Part shown: in pieces, positions 23,701 through 32,880 of the stretch
How the letters are laid out: the number at the start of each line of letters is the position of its first letter
Position numbering within the stretch: the first letter of the stretch is position 1
Source of the DNA: Acanthaster planci
Lineage: Eukaryota; Echinodermata; Asteroidea; Valvatida; Acanthasteridae
NCBI RefSeq assembly: GCF_001949145.1
Contig: NW_019091420.1
Span: forward strand, 1,104,429-1,168,428
Reading direction: 5' to 3'
Length of the DNA stretch: 64,000 nt
Made by a program: the position numbers and the translations under genes
Notes under the pieces: generated by a model
What the model saw: the letters and a program-made list of their open reading frames with translations, nothing else
What the model was told of the DNA's origin: nothing
Databases searched by the model: none

Positions 23701-25504
23701 TGGCAGACCACAGTGGTCGGCAAACTCTCTTCAGTTGGAACTAAAGAGATTAAAAAAACATTTTCTTGAGGTATGATAAACCAAACATTTCTCGATACTT
23801 TAGGAAATTTTACTATTATCAGTACATGTATACAAGTAATAATAATAAGAACTTATTTATCCCCTGGTTACCAGGGAACACAAGACCCTTATTATCATTA
23901 GCCTTGCTCACCAGGCTACAAACATTCCTCAAACCATTTCAGCTCCCTGGGGAACGTACAGCTTGATGTCACCATTTCTGCTACCGGTATCTGGGGGCAA
24001 ATAGCCAATCAAACACAACAACCATCTCTGCCCTCACAGGTACCCACTCATATACTTCTGGTCGCAGAGAGGCAAGTTCGAGTGAATTAGCCTGCCCAAG
24101 GACACAGCATGTAACCAGCTACTGGATTCGAACCCCTGACCCTATGTTTTTGAGTCACAAATCTATAGCTGCTAGGCCGCTTGCCTCCAGAGGTGTTTAA
24201 ATAGTGCTTTGTTTATCGTGATCTTAACTTCCCCAACATTTCTGGAAGGGACATTCCCCAACCCTGAAAGGGTTACTGTGACCTTGTAACAACCGGGTTG
24301 GCAGACAGCAAGGCAGACTAGATTGAACCTCCGTCTAATATCTTGGCTCTTCCAAAACCAATCTTTAAGAAACTTGGCGTGAATGTAAACACATCCATGA
24401 CACACTGTTTTAATGCATTAGGTGATCTCACCCCCCCAATTAAATCAATAAATAAAAATGAAACAATTAGGATAATAATACTGAAAATGATAGCATCCTG
24501 TAAGAGTTTTATTTGAACATGCTGAGGATTATTAATAGGAGACTGGTGAAGTGGATAAAAATAAAGGGCAGAGCACCAGTAACTGGGTATTACCTTTGCT
24601 GTCCACAACAATTGGACATAAAAAATCTAACAGATCTCCCTCCCGAAAAATTTATGACGATAGTCTGCCGCTTTGAATATCTGCTTAAGATCAATTCAAC
24701 CCAAGAAAGAGTTTTGTTATTCTATGCATATGGCCGTCATGCATATCAGCTCGTGCATAACTGAGGCCATGTCGACGGGGCAAGTTAAGACTTTTGGCCA
24801 ACCTGTGTAGGAAGAAATGGGCATTTTATGAAAATGGTTTGTCCTCTTTGCATAAAACTGGTGTCAAAATGACCGCTAGACATCAGCAAGAAAATTCCCA
24901 ATGACTCAGCATGACGTCTCCACCTGGCTCTTTTAGGGTCAATCTCTTGAGTCCTCCAATATTCTAACCTTGCATGGGAACCTGATGGCACATTCTTTAT
25001 ACTTCAACTTTTTAAAGGTATCAACCCCATGTAAAGTAGTACAAATTTCAGTTCATGCTACCCGCCGACAGACTATTGTGCATGCTGTAAATAGAAAGAT
25101 GGTTAACTTGATGCATCTTTTAATTCCACACAAACAAGATAGCTCTTACTTGCCTAGGTAGATCAAATGTTTGCAAAATTCTTGGAAGTGTTTTACCACC
25201 AACACAATACTGAAATTAATGTCACCTTTTTTCAACCGATGCTTGATGGCAGCACGTGCATGCATACACACGTTCCCTTTGCTTTTCCGTAACAGCCTGC
25301 AAATTAGCAACTCTTTCACAAATAAAAAAGGTACGAAAAAGGATTCCTCATGAAAACAAATGACTGCTGCTACTTATAGTCTAGGCGTTTCTGAGAGTCT
25401 TACCCAACTTTGTCTTGGGGTTGAATAAGACCTGGACAGCCGACTGCTTCCAGATATTCAGACAGAGTGAAGGTCCTCGGGTATACTTTCTTCAATACCT
25501 CCAT
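313..25504 (-). CDS. TERT: Telomerase reverse transcriptase, 27 coding exons, complete
   Basis: Catalytic protein subunit of telomerase, a nuclear reverse transcriptase that copies its RNA template onto chromosome ends. Coding exons in transcript order: 25404-25504, 23527-23647, 23104-23163, 21936-22098, 21070-21219, 20308-20414, 19701-19768, 19288-19564, 18787-18924, 17788-17884, 17244-17281, 16508-16633, 15456-15613, 14475-14571, 13461-13643, 12595-12669, 8680-8805, 7911-7995, 7529-7627, 6709-6789, 5723-5792, 4772-4814, 4196-4301, 2994-3023, 2890-2923, 997-1102, 313-390. All junctions have GT-AG borders and agreeing phase; the total is 2,817 nt, 938 residues plus stop, against about 1,130 in human TERT. 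Motifs T, 1, A, B, C, D and E are recognisable. The shortening is in the N-terminal domain, the linker and the C-terminal loops. Less certain parts are the acceptor of exon 15 (13643 or 13634) and the two micro-exons at 2994-3023 and 2890-2923. Identity as TERT is secure; family alignment is from memory. Confidence 0.93.
1424..1680. mobile_element. Foldback MITE family A, copy 1 (about 257 bp)
   Basis: The ends are inverted copies of about 55 bp beginning TGGGTCATTCCACGAAGTT and containing TTTGTGACGGCGTCCC. It sits in the TERT intron between exons 25 and 26. It has no open coding frame of its own; a non-autonomous DNA transposon is the best explanation. Confidence 0.7.
3912..4085 (+). mobile_element. 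tRNA-derived SINE, copy 1
   Basis: The head has an A box (TGGCGTAGTGG) and a B box (GGTTCAATTCC) of RNA polymerase III. The body has ATGGATTGGGTTTTCATTCC and TTTTTCTCCCACCTCTGACA. The same body recurs at 40091-40243 and the same head at 50037, so this is a dispersed family and not a tRNA gene. Confidence 0.75.
5445..5730. repeat. Tandem duplication, two 142-bp units
   Basis: Unit 1 (5445-5586) and unit 2 (5587-5728, with match continuing to 5730) share CCAGTGTGTGTGGAGGTGTG, AATAATGCACCCAAAGAAA and CACACTGGTTGGGT. On the TERT strand unit 2 includes the last 8 bases of coding exon 21 and its donor CA|GTAGGT; unit 1 carries a second copy of the same donor. Confidence 0.8.
5880..6049. repeat. 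Foldback element with GGTCCATCA ends (about 170 bp)
   Basis: It starts GGTCCATCATGAGTCC and ends GGACTTGTGATGGACC; the two ends are inverted copies. The interior has many GTCAC and AAGTGAC words. It lies in the TERT intron between the motif E exon and the first thumb exon. No coding capacity, so it is probably a non-autonomous element. Confidence 0.5.
6709..15613 (-). CDS. TERT: TERT reverse transcriptase fingers and palm, motifs A to E, coding exons 13-20
   Basis: Exons 15456-15613, 14475-14571, 13461-13643, 12595-12669, 8680-8805, 7911-7995, 7529-7627 and 6709-6789. Motif A is LYFVKVDISQCYDSIP (catalytic Asp near residue 543, aromatic gate Tyr four residues on). The insertion between A and B is RYVAVTQGGGTPRRAFRRH, like the human IFD. 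Motif B is QKGIPQGSTVSSLLC near residue 663. Motif C is LLDDFLLVTPNLEKAESFL, giving the other two catalytic aspartates near 702-703. Motif D is YGCQTNPTKTLTNFPF, and motif E, the primer grip, is FPWCGLLFNTKTLEV. No catalytic residue is missing and there is no frame break, so the enzyme looks functional. The intron between the exons ending at 12595 and starting at 8805 is 3.8 kb and contains another gene. Confidence 0.95.
7017..7272. mobile_element. Foldback MITE family A, copy 2 (256 bp)
   Basis: Same family as the element at 1424-1680: both ends begin TGGGTCATTCCATGA and have TTTGTGAC further in. The length is almost identical, which shows a discrete mobile unit. It lies in the TERT intron between the motif D and motif E exons. 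Confidence 0.7.
8912..9165. mobile_element. Foldback MITE with GGTCACTT ends (about 254 bp)
   Basis: Left end GGTCACTTAGGAGACATT, right end AATGTCTCCCAAGTGACC, inverted copies of each other. Inside are further GGGAGACAT copies. It lies in the large TERT intron 106 bases from the motif B exon. Confidence 0.65.
9345..9593. mobile_element. Foldback MITE with GTGACCCA ends (about 249 bp)
   Basis: Left end GTGACCCAACACATCAAAAT and right end ATTTTGATGTGCTGGGTCAC are inverted copies, followed inward by CAGGAAT/ATTCCTG. It lies in the same intron as the NHL gene. Non-coding. Confidence 0.7.
9985..10080 (-). mobile_element. tRNA-derived SINE fragment, copy 4
   Basis: On the minus strand CTTCAACTTCACATCTCTGC is followed by B box GGATTCGAACCCC, as in copy 3. 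Body and head are truncated. Confidence 0.5.
11193..12095 (+). CDS. NHL-repeat beta-propeller protein (TRIM-NHL-like, no RING or B-box)
   Basis: A single open exon of 300 codons plus stop, GC-rich compared with its surroundings. After about 40 residues of polar leader (ENEPGREVKAGQPDGQ) the protein is six NHL/YVTN-like blades, with blade cores DVAVHSDGSIIIADTEGNRL, GVAVNADDQLLVLDDN, CIAVDGQCQIAIGDEENDV, YLTVDSKGNFLYTNFSESK, GVCCDSAGDIYVSAQASP and FGIVFTPGGQLVVADGVSV. Such six-bladed propellers usually bind RNA or protein at the C-terminus of TRIM2/3/32/71-type ubiquitin ligases; here no RING, B-box or coiled coil is found upstream. The frame is open back to a stop at 11130; 11193 is the first ATG, and an AG (11175-11176) could be an acceptor joining an upstream exon. 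It lies antisense in the intron between TERT exons 16 and 17 (8806-12594). It could be a stand-alone gene, a retrocopy of a TRIM-NHL last exon, or the last exon of an unseen gene. It is intact, so recent decay is unlikely. Confidence 0.85.
   Translation: MDNDGIENEPGREVKAGQPDGQNGLPTLGKKWTLWMDIKQGGCLGEQGVVGYCMDVAVHSDGSIIIADTEGNRLIKLGPSGDQLRWVHPEADQPGCIDNPTGVAVNADDQLLVLDDNTSLKILSQEGELVQQFTPLMESGGVPSCIAVDGQCQIAIGDEENDVIMLFTPKGSVIKTIKAPMIADYLTVDSKGNFLYTNFSESKMLSVDCHGNEVFCKDTVGESGQPIHPSGVCCDSAGDIYVSAQASPNIQSGGIHHFDPEGRYKGQVILGLSNPFGIVFTPGGQLVVADGVSVKIFHSA
13266..13335 (+). mobile_element. tRNA-like element (A and B box)
   Basis: AACTCAGTTGGTGAGGCACC followed by GTCGCAGGTTCAAATCC, tRNA-like A and B boxes at normal spacing. 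It lacks a clean acceptor stem. It is in a TERT intron. Confidence 0.45.
14266..14452. repeat. Foldback element interrupted by the assembly gap
   Basis: The left end reads AGTCCATCGCAAGTCC and the right end CTTGTGATGGACT, which are inverted copies. Repeats of CAAGTC inside suggest an internally repetitive foldback. It is related to the element at 5880-6049. Confidence 0.5.
14339..14425. other. Assembly gap, 87 N
   Basis: A run of N in a TERT intron, 50 bases from the exon that carries motif A. The flanks are mirror-like copies of AAGTCCATC and GATGGACT, so the gap sits in the middle of an inverted repeat. Confidence 0.99.
15894..16072. mobile_element. Foldback element with CAGTGGC...GCCACTG ends and poly-G tracts
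   Basis: It begins CAGTGGCAAAGCTAGGATTT and ends GGGCTACGCCACTG, partly inverted copies, with GTGGGGGGGG tracts inside. CAGTGGCGTAGC ends occur on repeats in many animal genomes. It is in the TERT intron between exons 12 and 13. Confidence 0.55.
16508..19768 (-). CDS. TERT: TERT RNA-binding domain (QFP, T) and RT motifs 1 and 2, coding exons 7-12
   Basis: Exons 19701-19768, 19288-19564, 18787-18924, 17788-17884, 17244-17281 and 16508-16633. Exon 8 has LLDAHCPTQ followed by WRVFLFLRGVLLRAIP and VWGSMHNRRAFFKFV, the QFP region that binds telomerase RNA. Exon 9 has RMVSSLLSWIMSDYVMALLK, matching the helix before the T motif. Exon 10 gives FYVTETSASRNGVVYYRKS, the T motif found only in TERT-type reverse transcriptases. 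Exon 11 is only 38 nt; it joins exon 10 to exon 12 so that the spacing from IGLE to LRFVPK equals the human spacing. Exon 12 has SSLRFVPKASSLRPITNM, motifs 1 and 2 of the RT fingers. Confidence 0.92.
16685..17044. mobile_element. Foldback element family B, copy 1 (360 bp)
   Basis: The ends are inverted copies: CCAATAAGCCATTTGC at the left and GCAAATGGCTTATTGG at the right. A second conserved pair AAAATCTGGTACACTGAG lies further in. Nearly the whole element folds back on itself. It is in the TERT intron between coding exons 11 and 12. Confidence 0.75.
20308..25504 (-). CDS. TERT: TERT N-terminal (TEN-like) domain and linker, coding exons 1-6
   Basis: Exons 25404-25504, 23527-23647, 23104-23163, 21936-22098, 21070-21219 and 20308-20414. 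The start methionine is the first codon of exon 25404-25504, directly after the acceptor CAG, and begins MEVLKKVYPR, which lines up with the start region of vertebrate TERT. Exon 3 encodes TKNVLLFG, comparable to the human KNVLAFG. Exon 4 encodes ILLARVGDEVMLHLL and FAPPSCYIQVCG, the strongest N-terminal match (the GQ region that holds DNA and anchors telomerase). Exons 5 and 6 carry GVPIYDL and then a basic linker rich in K, S and P without obvious homology, as expected of the TERT linker. The linker is much shorter than in mammals. Confidence 0.85.
22249..22350 (+). repeat. Direct repeat, left copy, beside foldback B copy 2
   Basis: Starts AACATGGGAATTGCAAGGGG and ends GGGGATGAAAATCA. The same order of words recurs at 22731-22840, and a degenerate G/C-rich copy is visible at about 22915-22992. 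Confidence 0.55.
22350..22705. mobile_element. Foldback element family B, copy 2 (356 bp)
   Basis: Shares with the copy at 16685-17044 the AAAATCTGGTA ends and the middle segment GAATTCCCCAGACTAAAGAC. Outer ends AGCTTTTTGC and GCAAAAAGCT are inverted. It is in the TERT intron between exons 3 and 4 and is flanked by two direct repeats (22249-22350 and 22731-22840). Confidence 0.75.
22731..22840 (+). repeat. Direct repeat, right copy, beside foldback B copy 2
   Basis: Starts AACATGGGAATTGCAAAGGG and ends GGGGTTGAAAATCA, matching 22249-22350 with small insertions. The pair encloses the foldback, so a duplication or a composite element is likely. Confidence 0.55.
24100..24190 (-). mobile_element. 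tRNA-like SINE head
   Basis: Minus strand GCAAGCGGCCTAGCAGCTAT and B box GGGTTCGAATCC, followed by TGTCCTTGGGCAGGCTAATT, a body typical of tRNA-derived SINEs in marine invertebrates. In the TERT intron between exons 1 and 2. Confidence 0.45.
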
Positions 25505-26774
25505 CTGAACAAAATAACTGAAACAATTTCATGTTCCAATTATTCCCTACACGCAAACAAGCCAACATTTAGATACCTCATGAAAAAGGGCAGCTATCAG
25601 TCAGAGTTGCTTCAACTTTAATGATAAGCAATGACTTTGGCCCTTTCGATGCAACAAATGCGGTCGTACACAACTCCAACATTTATATTAATGACACTTG
25701 TGACAGCACTGATCAGATAAAATAAAACGGTGCATGCGTTTGTTTTTCATCTGATGCATAAATAAGTTAACACCTGGTTTCTTTTTTTGTATTAAGGTTT
25801 TGGTACCTTTTCTGAGACGGCTATTTGAAAAGATGCTGCTAAGATTTGCACAAAGTACAGGCCAGGTTTGAAAGATGTTTTCGTCTGCAACGCCAGTGTT
25901 GACACTCAATTATCATCAAAAGTTCAACTGACATTTTCACTAAATGTCCAAACAGTATGAAATATTCCTATTACTATGAGCCTAGCCCTACATGTACGCT
26001 CAATCAGTGGGGCTATGTACACACATATAATGCATCTGGTGTTTAGCTTCTTTTGATGGAATAAATTCCTTTATTTAAGCAACCCATTTTTCTAACACTT
26101 CCTACAAGGCAACTTTATCATTGCAAACTAAACAGTTTCACACATGCCTGAGTGTGCGCATGCAAGTAATAAACCTATCTAAAGAATTTTAACTTGAGCT
26201 TTAAAATGCTATAAACTAAAATAGCTCACAATGAATGCTTGGGCACTCAGAGGTTAAAATCAGCTAGCAACTCATTTCTCCACAGGAAAAGGCCAGTTAA
26301 TTTTTCTTTTAATCTGTCAAACGTTTATTGACAAACATGGAGTAATGTTAATTATAAGCCACACATATGCCAATTCATCATGTTCATCAAGGACTGTTGT
26401 AAGCTAAGAAATTTTTTTAAAAGAATTGTGGGATAAAAACAACAGGATAAAGAAGTCCACATGTAATTGGATGCACCCCCTTCCAAAAATATGGATCTTA
26501 GGGGACGGAAAGACGGGCCACATAGTTTTGAGGGTAAACCTTAGCTGAGACTTGATAGCTCGTTCAAGCTCGAGCGTACAGTATGACTGCATGCCCCAGG
26601 CACGACGAGCATGATGCTAGGCATATGCTGGTTTGCCATCGTCTGTGAGCAGGTGAGACTTTGACAGCTCTTGTGTCCGAGACGTAACGACAAAATAATT
26701 TAAATATTTCAAGCTCAACCGAAGTTACCCGCTGAGGGATATGTAGGAGCATATGCCTGTCTCATTCAATTTAC

Positions 26775-26875
26775 CTGTCATCACGAAAGTCAACTAAAAA
26801 CCAAACTTTCACCAACTTTTTTAAATTCTGCAGACGGGTTTTACTTTTTCATACAGGCCGCCATTTTTAAAGTCA
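26775..26875 (-). other. TERT: Candidate non-coding first exon (5' leader) of TERT
   Basis: On the minus strand a donor GACAG|GTAAAT lies at 26775/26774. If this is spliced to the acceptor at 25504 the joint reads TGA CAG ATG GAG, so a stop codon lies in frame just before the proposed TERT start, which supports the ATG at 25502-25504 as initiator. The upstream border is not visible; the leader would begin near the AAAATGGCGGCC motif. A short upstream reading frame of seven codons plus stop (26841-26864) would lie in this leader. Inferred from splice signals only; no transcript evidence. Confidence 0.4.
26855..26868 (-). promoter_or_regulatory. YY1-type element at the probable TERT start site
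   Basis: The minus strand reads AAAAATGGCGGCCT, a full match to the YY1 core often found just downstream of TATA-less animal start sites. No TATA box is apparent. A CCAAT-box match lies upstream near 26,934-26,938 (plus strand AGCCAATG). It is placed just upstream of the proposed leader donor. The motif match is seen; promoter function is inference. Confidence 0.35.
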
Positions 26876-29800
26876 GTCCGGTCGCCACAAGAGGGCGCAC
26901 GGAATCATAATTTTTCCCTACTTATTACTTCTAGCCAATGAAAAAGGCCGGAAATGTGGTTGCGGATATGGGTTCCATGCCGCTGTAGTACACTAATCCA
27001 AGTGATAATTTCTCTCGAGGAAAAGGGCCCCGTCAGTTTCTTTTAAAAGGGGATTGTTGGCGTTTGATCGAAAAAGGGTGGGACTGTGTAAATATAAAAC
27101 AGGATTAAATCCCTGGTTTGGAGGGCTTCCATCTGAGGGCAGAGATGGTAAAATTTCAGTTGAAAAAAGGTCTTAAGTGCCACTTAAAGTGGAGGGATAC
27201 CAGTTGAAAAACTGCCACTTGCAGGCTTGAGAACAATCATGGGGGTGGATGGGTTTTGTTTTCTGTGAATAATTAAAAATGTAATTGGCTAACCCACCGC
27301 AATTTGAACAGATATCGAAAGATTGAGGACAACACAATAATAACTTTCTGGTTAAGAAACGTAAGCCCAGTGCACGGCGTCAGCTTCCATGTTGTTAAGC
27401 CCTAAACTTTGTTTATTTTACACTGTTTTAATGGGGCTTGAATTAGTGAACTACACTCACAACGGGAAGTTTAAACAACGACCATTTGGTGCACCGTGTT
27501 AATTTTCATTGGTTAACTGTGTTCCAAAAAAATCCATCCTGGTTTCCAGGTCAAATCAACGCCAAATAGTCGTCTGTCGAACTTCCCAATCAGTTCATTG
27601 ATTTTGCGCTCAACAAGGGAAGTTCGTTCGTTCCTATCACCAATGCCTTGGAAGGGCAAACGCATGAGGTAATTTTTTTAGTCGGACACTCAGTGGTTGG
27701 AGTGCATTTTGAACATAAGACGTGCTCCCTCAGCAAGTAATCCACAATGCCTTGCGCGTCTGTAGCAGTGAAGTATTTCCCAGGGCCCTGTAAGGCCGGT
27801 GGGGATGATCGAACACTGAAAGGCGGGGGTTACAAAAGCGCAACAAACTACAGCAAACAAACTTTGATTCTCCTCCCTATTTCAATAATGACCTTTTATT
27901 TTTTTAAAAACAATTTTGGTGCATAAAGAAATAAGAGCACAGTGTGTGTAGAAAAATACAAGACATCCATGTAAGATTCTTCAGCAAACTATAGTCACAA
28001 AAAGCTAACTACTCCAAATAAGAAAAGAGCAAATTCATTGAAATATGGACAAAACCTTAATTTCACATTTCCTTACAGAAGTGCACGATTTACAAAAAAC
28101 CTTGATTACCAATTCTAGCCAACACATGAGGACACCTTCAAATAACCATGTCTCAAACTAAGAGTTTATGCTTTAAAGGTGTGTTTTAGAAACACACGAA
28201 ATACTTTTAAATAAATTTAAAAAGTTGAGTTAATGACATTTCCTTCGTTTACAGAGTCATAGGGCTCAAGTCTTTCCTAAAGGCGACCCAGAAAAAGTTT
28301 ATAACTGAATTTCGGCATTAACGCACAAAAACATAAAGAAATCTACACCTGTACATGCATTTGCACTTAGCTCACTGGTCCGGTAAACGTGGGGTTTGAA
28401 ACTTGACAAATGTCTTCCAAAACTGTGCAAAATCAAATGTATAAATGCCTTCGAAAATTTGTCCAATTATTTTACTGGTAAAAGGGAAAAAGAAGGGGAA
28501 AAAATAAAGAATTAACACAAAACATGGACGAAGTACCAATGGTTTTATATTGCCCGATGGGTTCACTTCCAGTTTGTAAACCATACCAACTCAGCTCAAA
28601 AGCCTAATACAAAGCGCTGGATCAAGCACACCCGGTACCCAACAAATCACTGCTTCATTTTATAAGAACACAGTGATAACTAATGAAGTGCAAAATACCT
28701 TCAAGTGACATCAATATAATTCGCTAGAGGCAGGCTGACTTTGCCCAGGGATTCCACACCAAATTGAAACATTTCGCCCAAGCAATGTACAATTTTAACT
28801 TCCGCATAATTATGGCACATGGGCAAATGATTCAATTGGGAACTGAACCCCACTCCGGGTTTAAGAGGGTAAGTCCTCACTACGTTAATTAATGGGGAAG
28901 TTTCCTGTTATTAGGCAAATTGGTCCTGTGGACTTCCTGTTGTCTCCGCAACATTTTTGGTCCCACAAAAAATCGGTATAATGACTAAGGTACGTACCCA
29001 CAACTACGGAACAAGTTTCCAAGCGTATGCCCAGACACCTCCATTTTTAAAATCAGATTTAAAGGTTTACATGCACTTTGGGCGTACAAATAATTCTTTA
29101 TGTACCAACCAAGACCGTGTTTTTCCCCGCTGAGGTAACATTCAAGATGGAATAATTCCATAGGAAACTTAGTGCAAATCAAGGCTTTCCGTGGTAGCCA
29201 TCTTGCAGTGCAGCTATTTTATTCCACAGCGAAACCTCCTCTGTGCATTCCCTGTGGAACAAAAGCACTGACCTCTCAGATTGCAGCCGTGCAAACCCTC
29301 TACAAGATTTTCTAAAAAAAAAGGTTTAGCCTGAACTTTTCTCATTAACTCGAAATGATCCCATGGATGGGCTCCACACCCACTCAACCCCACCTGAGAC
29401 AAACTCCATAAAAACGAGACATATTTTAGTCGAAACCACGCAACAGATGCAGTAATATTCATCCTTTTAAAGAGAATTCTAAACAAAAATAACAAACATG
29501 AAGGGACCAAAATGGGGTGTGTGTGTGATCCTGAGGAGGGCAACATCATTACAATGAGCAATCAAGTATATTAACTATTATAACCAATGTACCCAAAAGT
29601 CAATTTTTTTCAAACAAAAACTGCATAATATGCCAAGCATCTTCAACTCCTTATGTAAAAGTAAAAAAAGATACAAGCGTGTAAGCCGGGCTGGCCAATC
29701 ACAGATCAGCTCTATGCTGGGTCACTACATTTAAGTTGCCCGCAGATTTCAAATGCGTCAATTCAATGACGGTTCAGTTTTCGAATCGCACCTCTCACCG

Positions 29801-30260
29801 AGATATACTCAGCTTCTCGTAAAACTGACCAGCGTCACTCAAAACGCTTTCCCGCTAGAAATCTGCTTTAAAAGAGGAAGAGAGCTTCCTCATCGGATGC
29901 ACATATTATCTCCCGCGTAAATATGGTCTCCTACATAAACACTTTCTCCCGGATAAATCTATTGCTTACATTTAACAAATGCCAATGATTTTAATAACAA
30001 AAAGCGATCCGTGTTCAGAGTGACTTTTTACCCGCCTATCATATTTTCAGAATCAGTCCACATTACCGCAAATATTCTTGCTAAGTCTTTGGACTGACAA
30101 CCTGAACAGATGCGTGTCTTTGGCTTTACAACTTTTACTGATCAAAATTCTAGAAAAGGCCACGGTATTATATGGCACAATGAGTAAAGATTTTAACATA
30201 ACTTTTTTTTAAAATCTCAAATGCTAAATAAAAAATCCAGACTTAAAAACTATGTCTCGT

Positions 30261-30358
30261 AACCTGGCAAGTGCCAATACAAATAAAATATAAATTATCT
30301 AATTCTTCCAACCTGGCAAGTGCCAAGGCAAATAAAATATACAACACATCTAATCTTG
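30261..30358. repeat. 49-bp tandem duplication
   Basis: AACCTGGCAAGTGCCAA followed by CAAATAAAATATA occurs twice, 49 bases apart, in non-coding DNA. Confidence 0.7.
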
Positions 30359-32814
30359 CAGCTCAATATTGAGCAGAAATATGTCGTAAAATTCAAAGTA
30401 TTAACTACCATGGGTCAAAGGTAACCAAACAAATTTGCATTTCTTCCAAATTTTAAGACAATATAAAATAAGCCAATCCACAGCCAGAAGTAAATCGCTC
30501 CTTAGTAAACCTGGCCGCTATCTCATAAATACATTAAGAAAAATAAGAACTCTTGTATATTACGAATCGTATTTACAAGATTTTGGTTAAAACGTTTCTG
30601 AGCATGCTTCCCAACAATCTTATGGTCTATTCAAATCTCTGCTAAGTCATAGCAAAATGGTCCCATGTATCAAGTTGTGTCACGCGTACGACAATATGAT
30701 TCAGTCAACAACTTACAAACTATGTGGTCCTTTTCTTGGCCAATCATAATTCAAGACAACCAGCTGATAGAGCTGGGTACAAAAATGTCAATTACAAATC
30801 GCTTTCATAAAGTCATGATTATAAAGACTGGTTGGAATGGTGGTCATGAAACAACATTATCGATATAATACGGCATGATACTTGGCTCATAAAACATTAG
30901 TGACAGAGTCTTTAAATTCTAACACAGATGAATTGGAGACCCACTCGTACTTTAAAAGAGGGCCCAAATGGGGACAATTGTTAACTCAAAATCTTTAAAT
31001 TATCATGTACTTAACAAATTACATCCCTAAGGTATCTCTAAAAATACGTTAAGTATCAATAATCCCTGACTCGTATGATCTGTGGGCAGCCAGAATTTTG
31101 CTGGTACATGTACCTTTAAGAAAGCATACAAAAAGCAAAGAATTTGGAAAAAGCAAAGGTCAGGCTTAACTCTGAACCTTCCCTAAAGTTTTACCTCAAA
31201 GAGTGAAAATATCCCGTTGTTGAATCGGAAACTGAAGAAGATTCTCGCAAGTGTGACTACGCACCCAACTAACTTGTAACTTTTGCAGTTCTCGGTGTTG
31301 GGCGACAGGGTGACTGGGAAGCCTTCAATTAAACTCATGATAGCTTTTGCTTCTGTTTTTAATTTTGATTTTTTGACCTGATATGATGTCACAAAAAGTG
31401 CGCACAACTTACTTTATAAACCCATTTGATCTGGTGTTAAGAGTAAAAAATCCAAACAAACAAGAAAACGAACCTAAACCATGGGAGAGAAGAAAATGAG
31501 TTTAACATCAACGATGCCAAAGTGTACAGTGCAAGGGCTTGGCTAGAACCATTTCGTCCAGTCATTCCAAAGTCGCTTTTTAAAGGCAAAATAGTCCTCA
31601 ATTTTCCATTGTTTTGTTATACATTTGTTATACACTAATACATTTGGGTTTAGGAGTTTGCTGTCAAATTGCGGTTGGCTTGCAACGGATATAACAAACA
31701 CACTTATTTAATGATTCCATGCTTTGAAATGTGTCAGAATTTTTCTTCAGTCCACAAAACAATACCCAAACCCATACCTGCATAAAATGGTAAAAACTGG
31801 TAACATCAACTTCTGGGTGGCATTTTGCATGTACACGCACGGCAATGTATACATATAGCTGGGCATTACTTATTGCTGACAGATGCGACATCACAGAAAT
31901 TCCCCCTGCGCGTACTAACGAATTCGGCGACCAAACTTACAAGCCATTACTGTTGGGCCAACCTGTGCACACGCAGGTGGTACGCGCACGTTACGTTTCT
32001 CTCACACCAAAAGGGTGTCATGAATTGCCAAAATGCACGCTTGGTCCTAAGTTAAAACCTGTGCGTAAATGCGATGGCCCTGCAGGCATGGCGTCTTCCT
32101 GGATTTGTTTACATGAGACTGCTCTGGCATTTTACTCGAACAAAATCAATTTGTAATTTGACAGAAGTGCAACAATCCCATACCTTTCAGATTCTAGGGT
32201 CCAAGAAAATACTCCATATTAAATACCAGGAGGCCCACAGGAAAATGTTAATGCCTCATACATCCCTAATATTGCGTATGTAATTACAACAGTTAAATTA
32301 CAGCCTTAAATGACTAGGATATACTCAAGTCTTATGTTTCGCAGATATAAAATAAAGATTTCTTTCATATTTTAAACCTCCAGATATGTATCAAAAAAGG
32401 TTAAAATACAATGTTGAAATTGACAAGGTATGTAAAAGTAAACTTGAATCGAAAAGTCTTTAATTCGCACTGAAAGGCTATTAATTACTCAGTGAGGTTG
32501 AATTGTAAAATCTGGAAAAAACTGCCTGCTGCCTACATTCTACATTGAGGAAAAACGATGCCCTGAGTGCACTTCTTATTCAAGAAGGAATATGAGCTCA
32601 TGGCTGGCTATTTCCACAGCTGCAACCATGCTCGACGACTGAACAAAAAAAACTCATGGTGCAAATGTGCACAAACAGGAATCAAACCCACATCTTTTTT
32701 TTTGGTTAATTTTCTTAAACTCACCGACATAACATGGCCAACCACTCAGCTCTTATGTTGCAAACACCAGACAAAGCACATCTTTCTATCCAAATATCGT
32801 GCAAAATATTCCAC

Positions 32815-32880
32815 GTGTGGGGACTCGAACCCACGACCCTTGCCTTGACAGCTCAGCCTCTACACTACGATGCCTCGCGA
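32815..32880 (-). mobile_element. tRNA-like element (A and B box)
   Basis: The minus strand has GTAGTGTAGAGGCTGAGCTG and GGGTTCGAGTCCCCACACGT. The two stem halves around the B box pair well but no complete acceptor stem or anticodon arm is convincing, so I treat it as a tRNA-derived repeat of a different family. Confidence 0.5.

Noticed and set aside
32815-32880. Functional tRNA gene
   Set aside because: A and B boxes are present but no complete cloverleaf with acceptor stem; treated as a SINE-like repeat.
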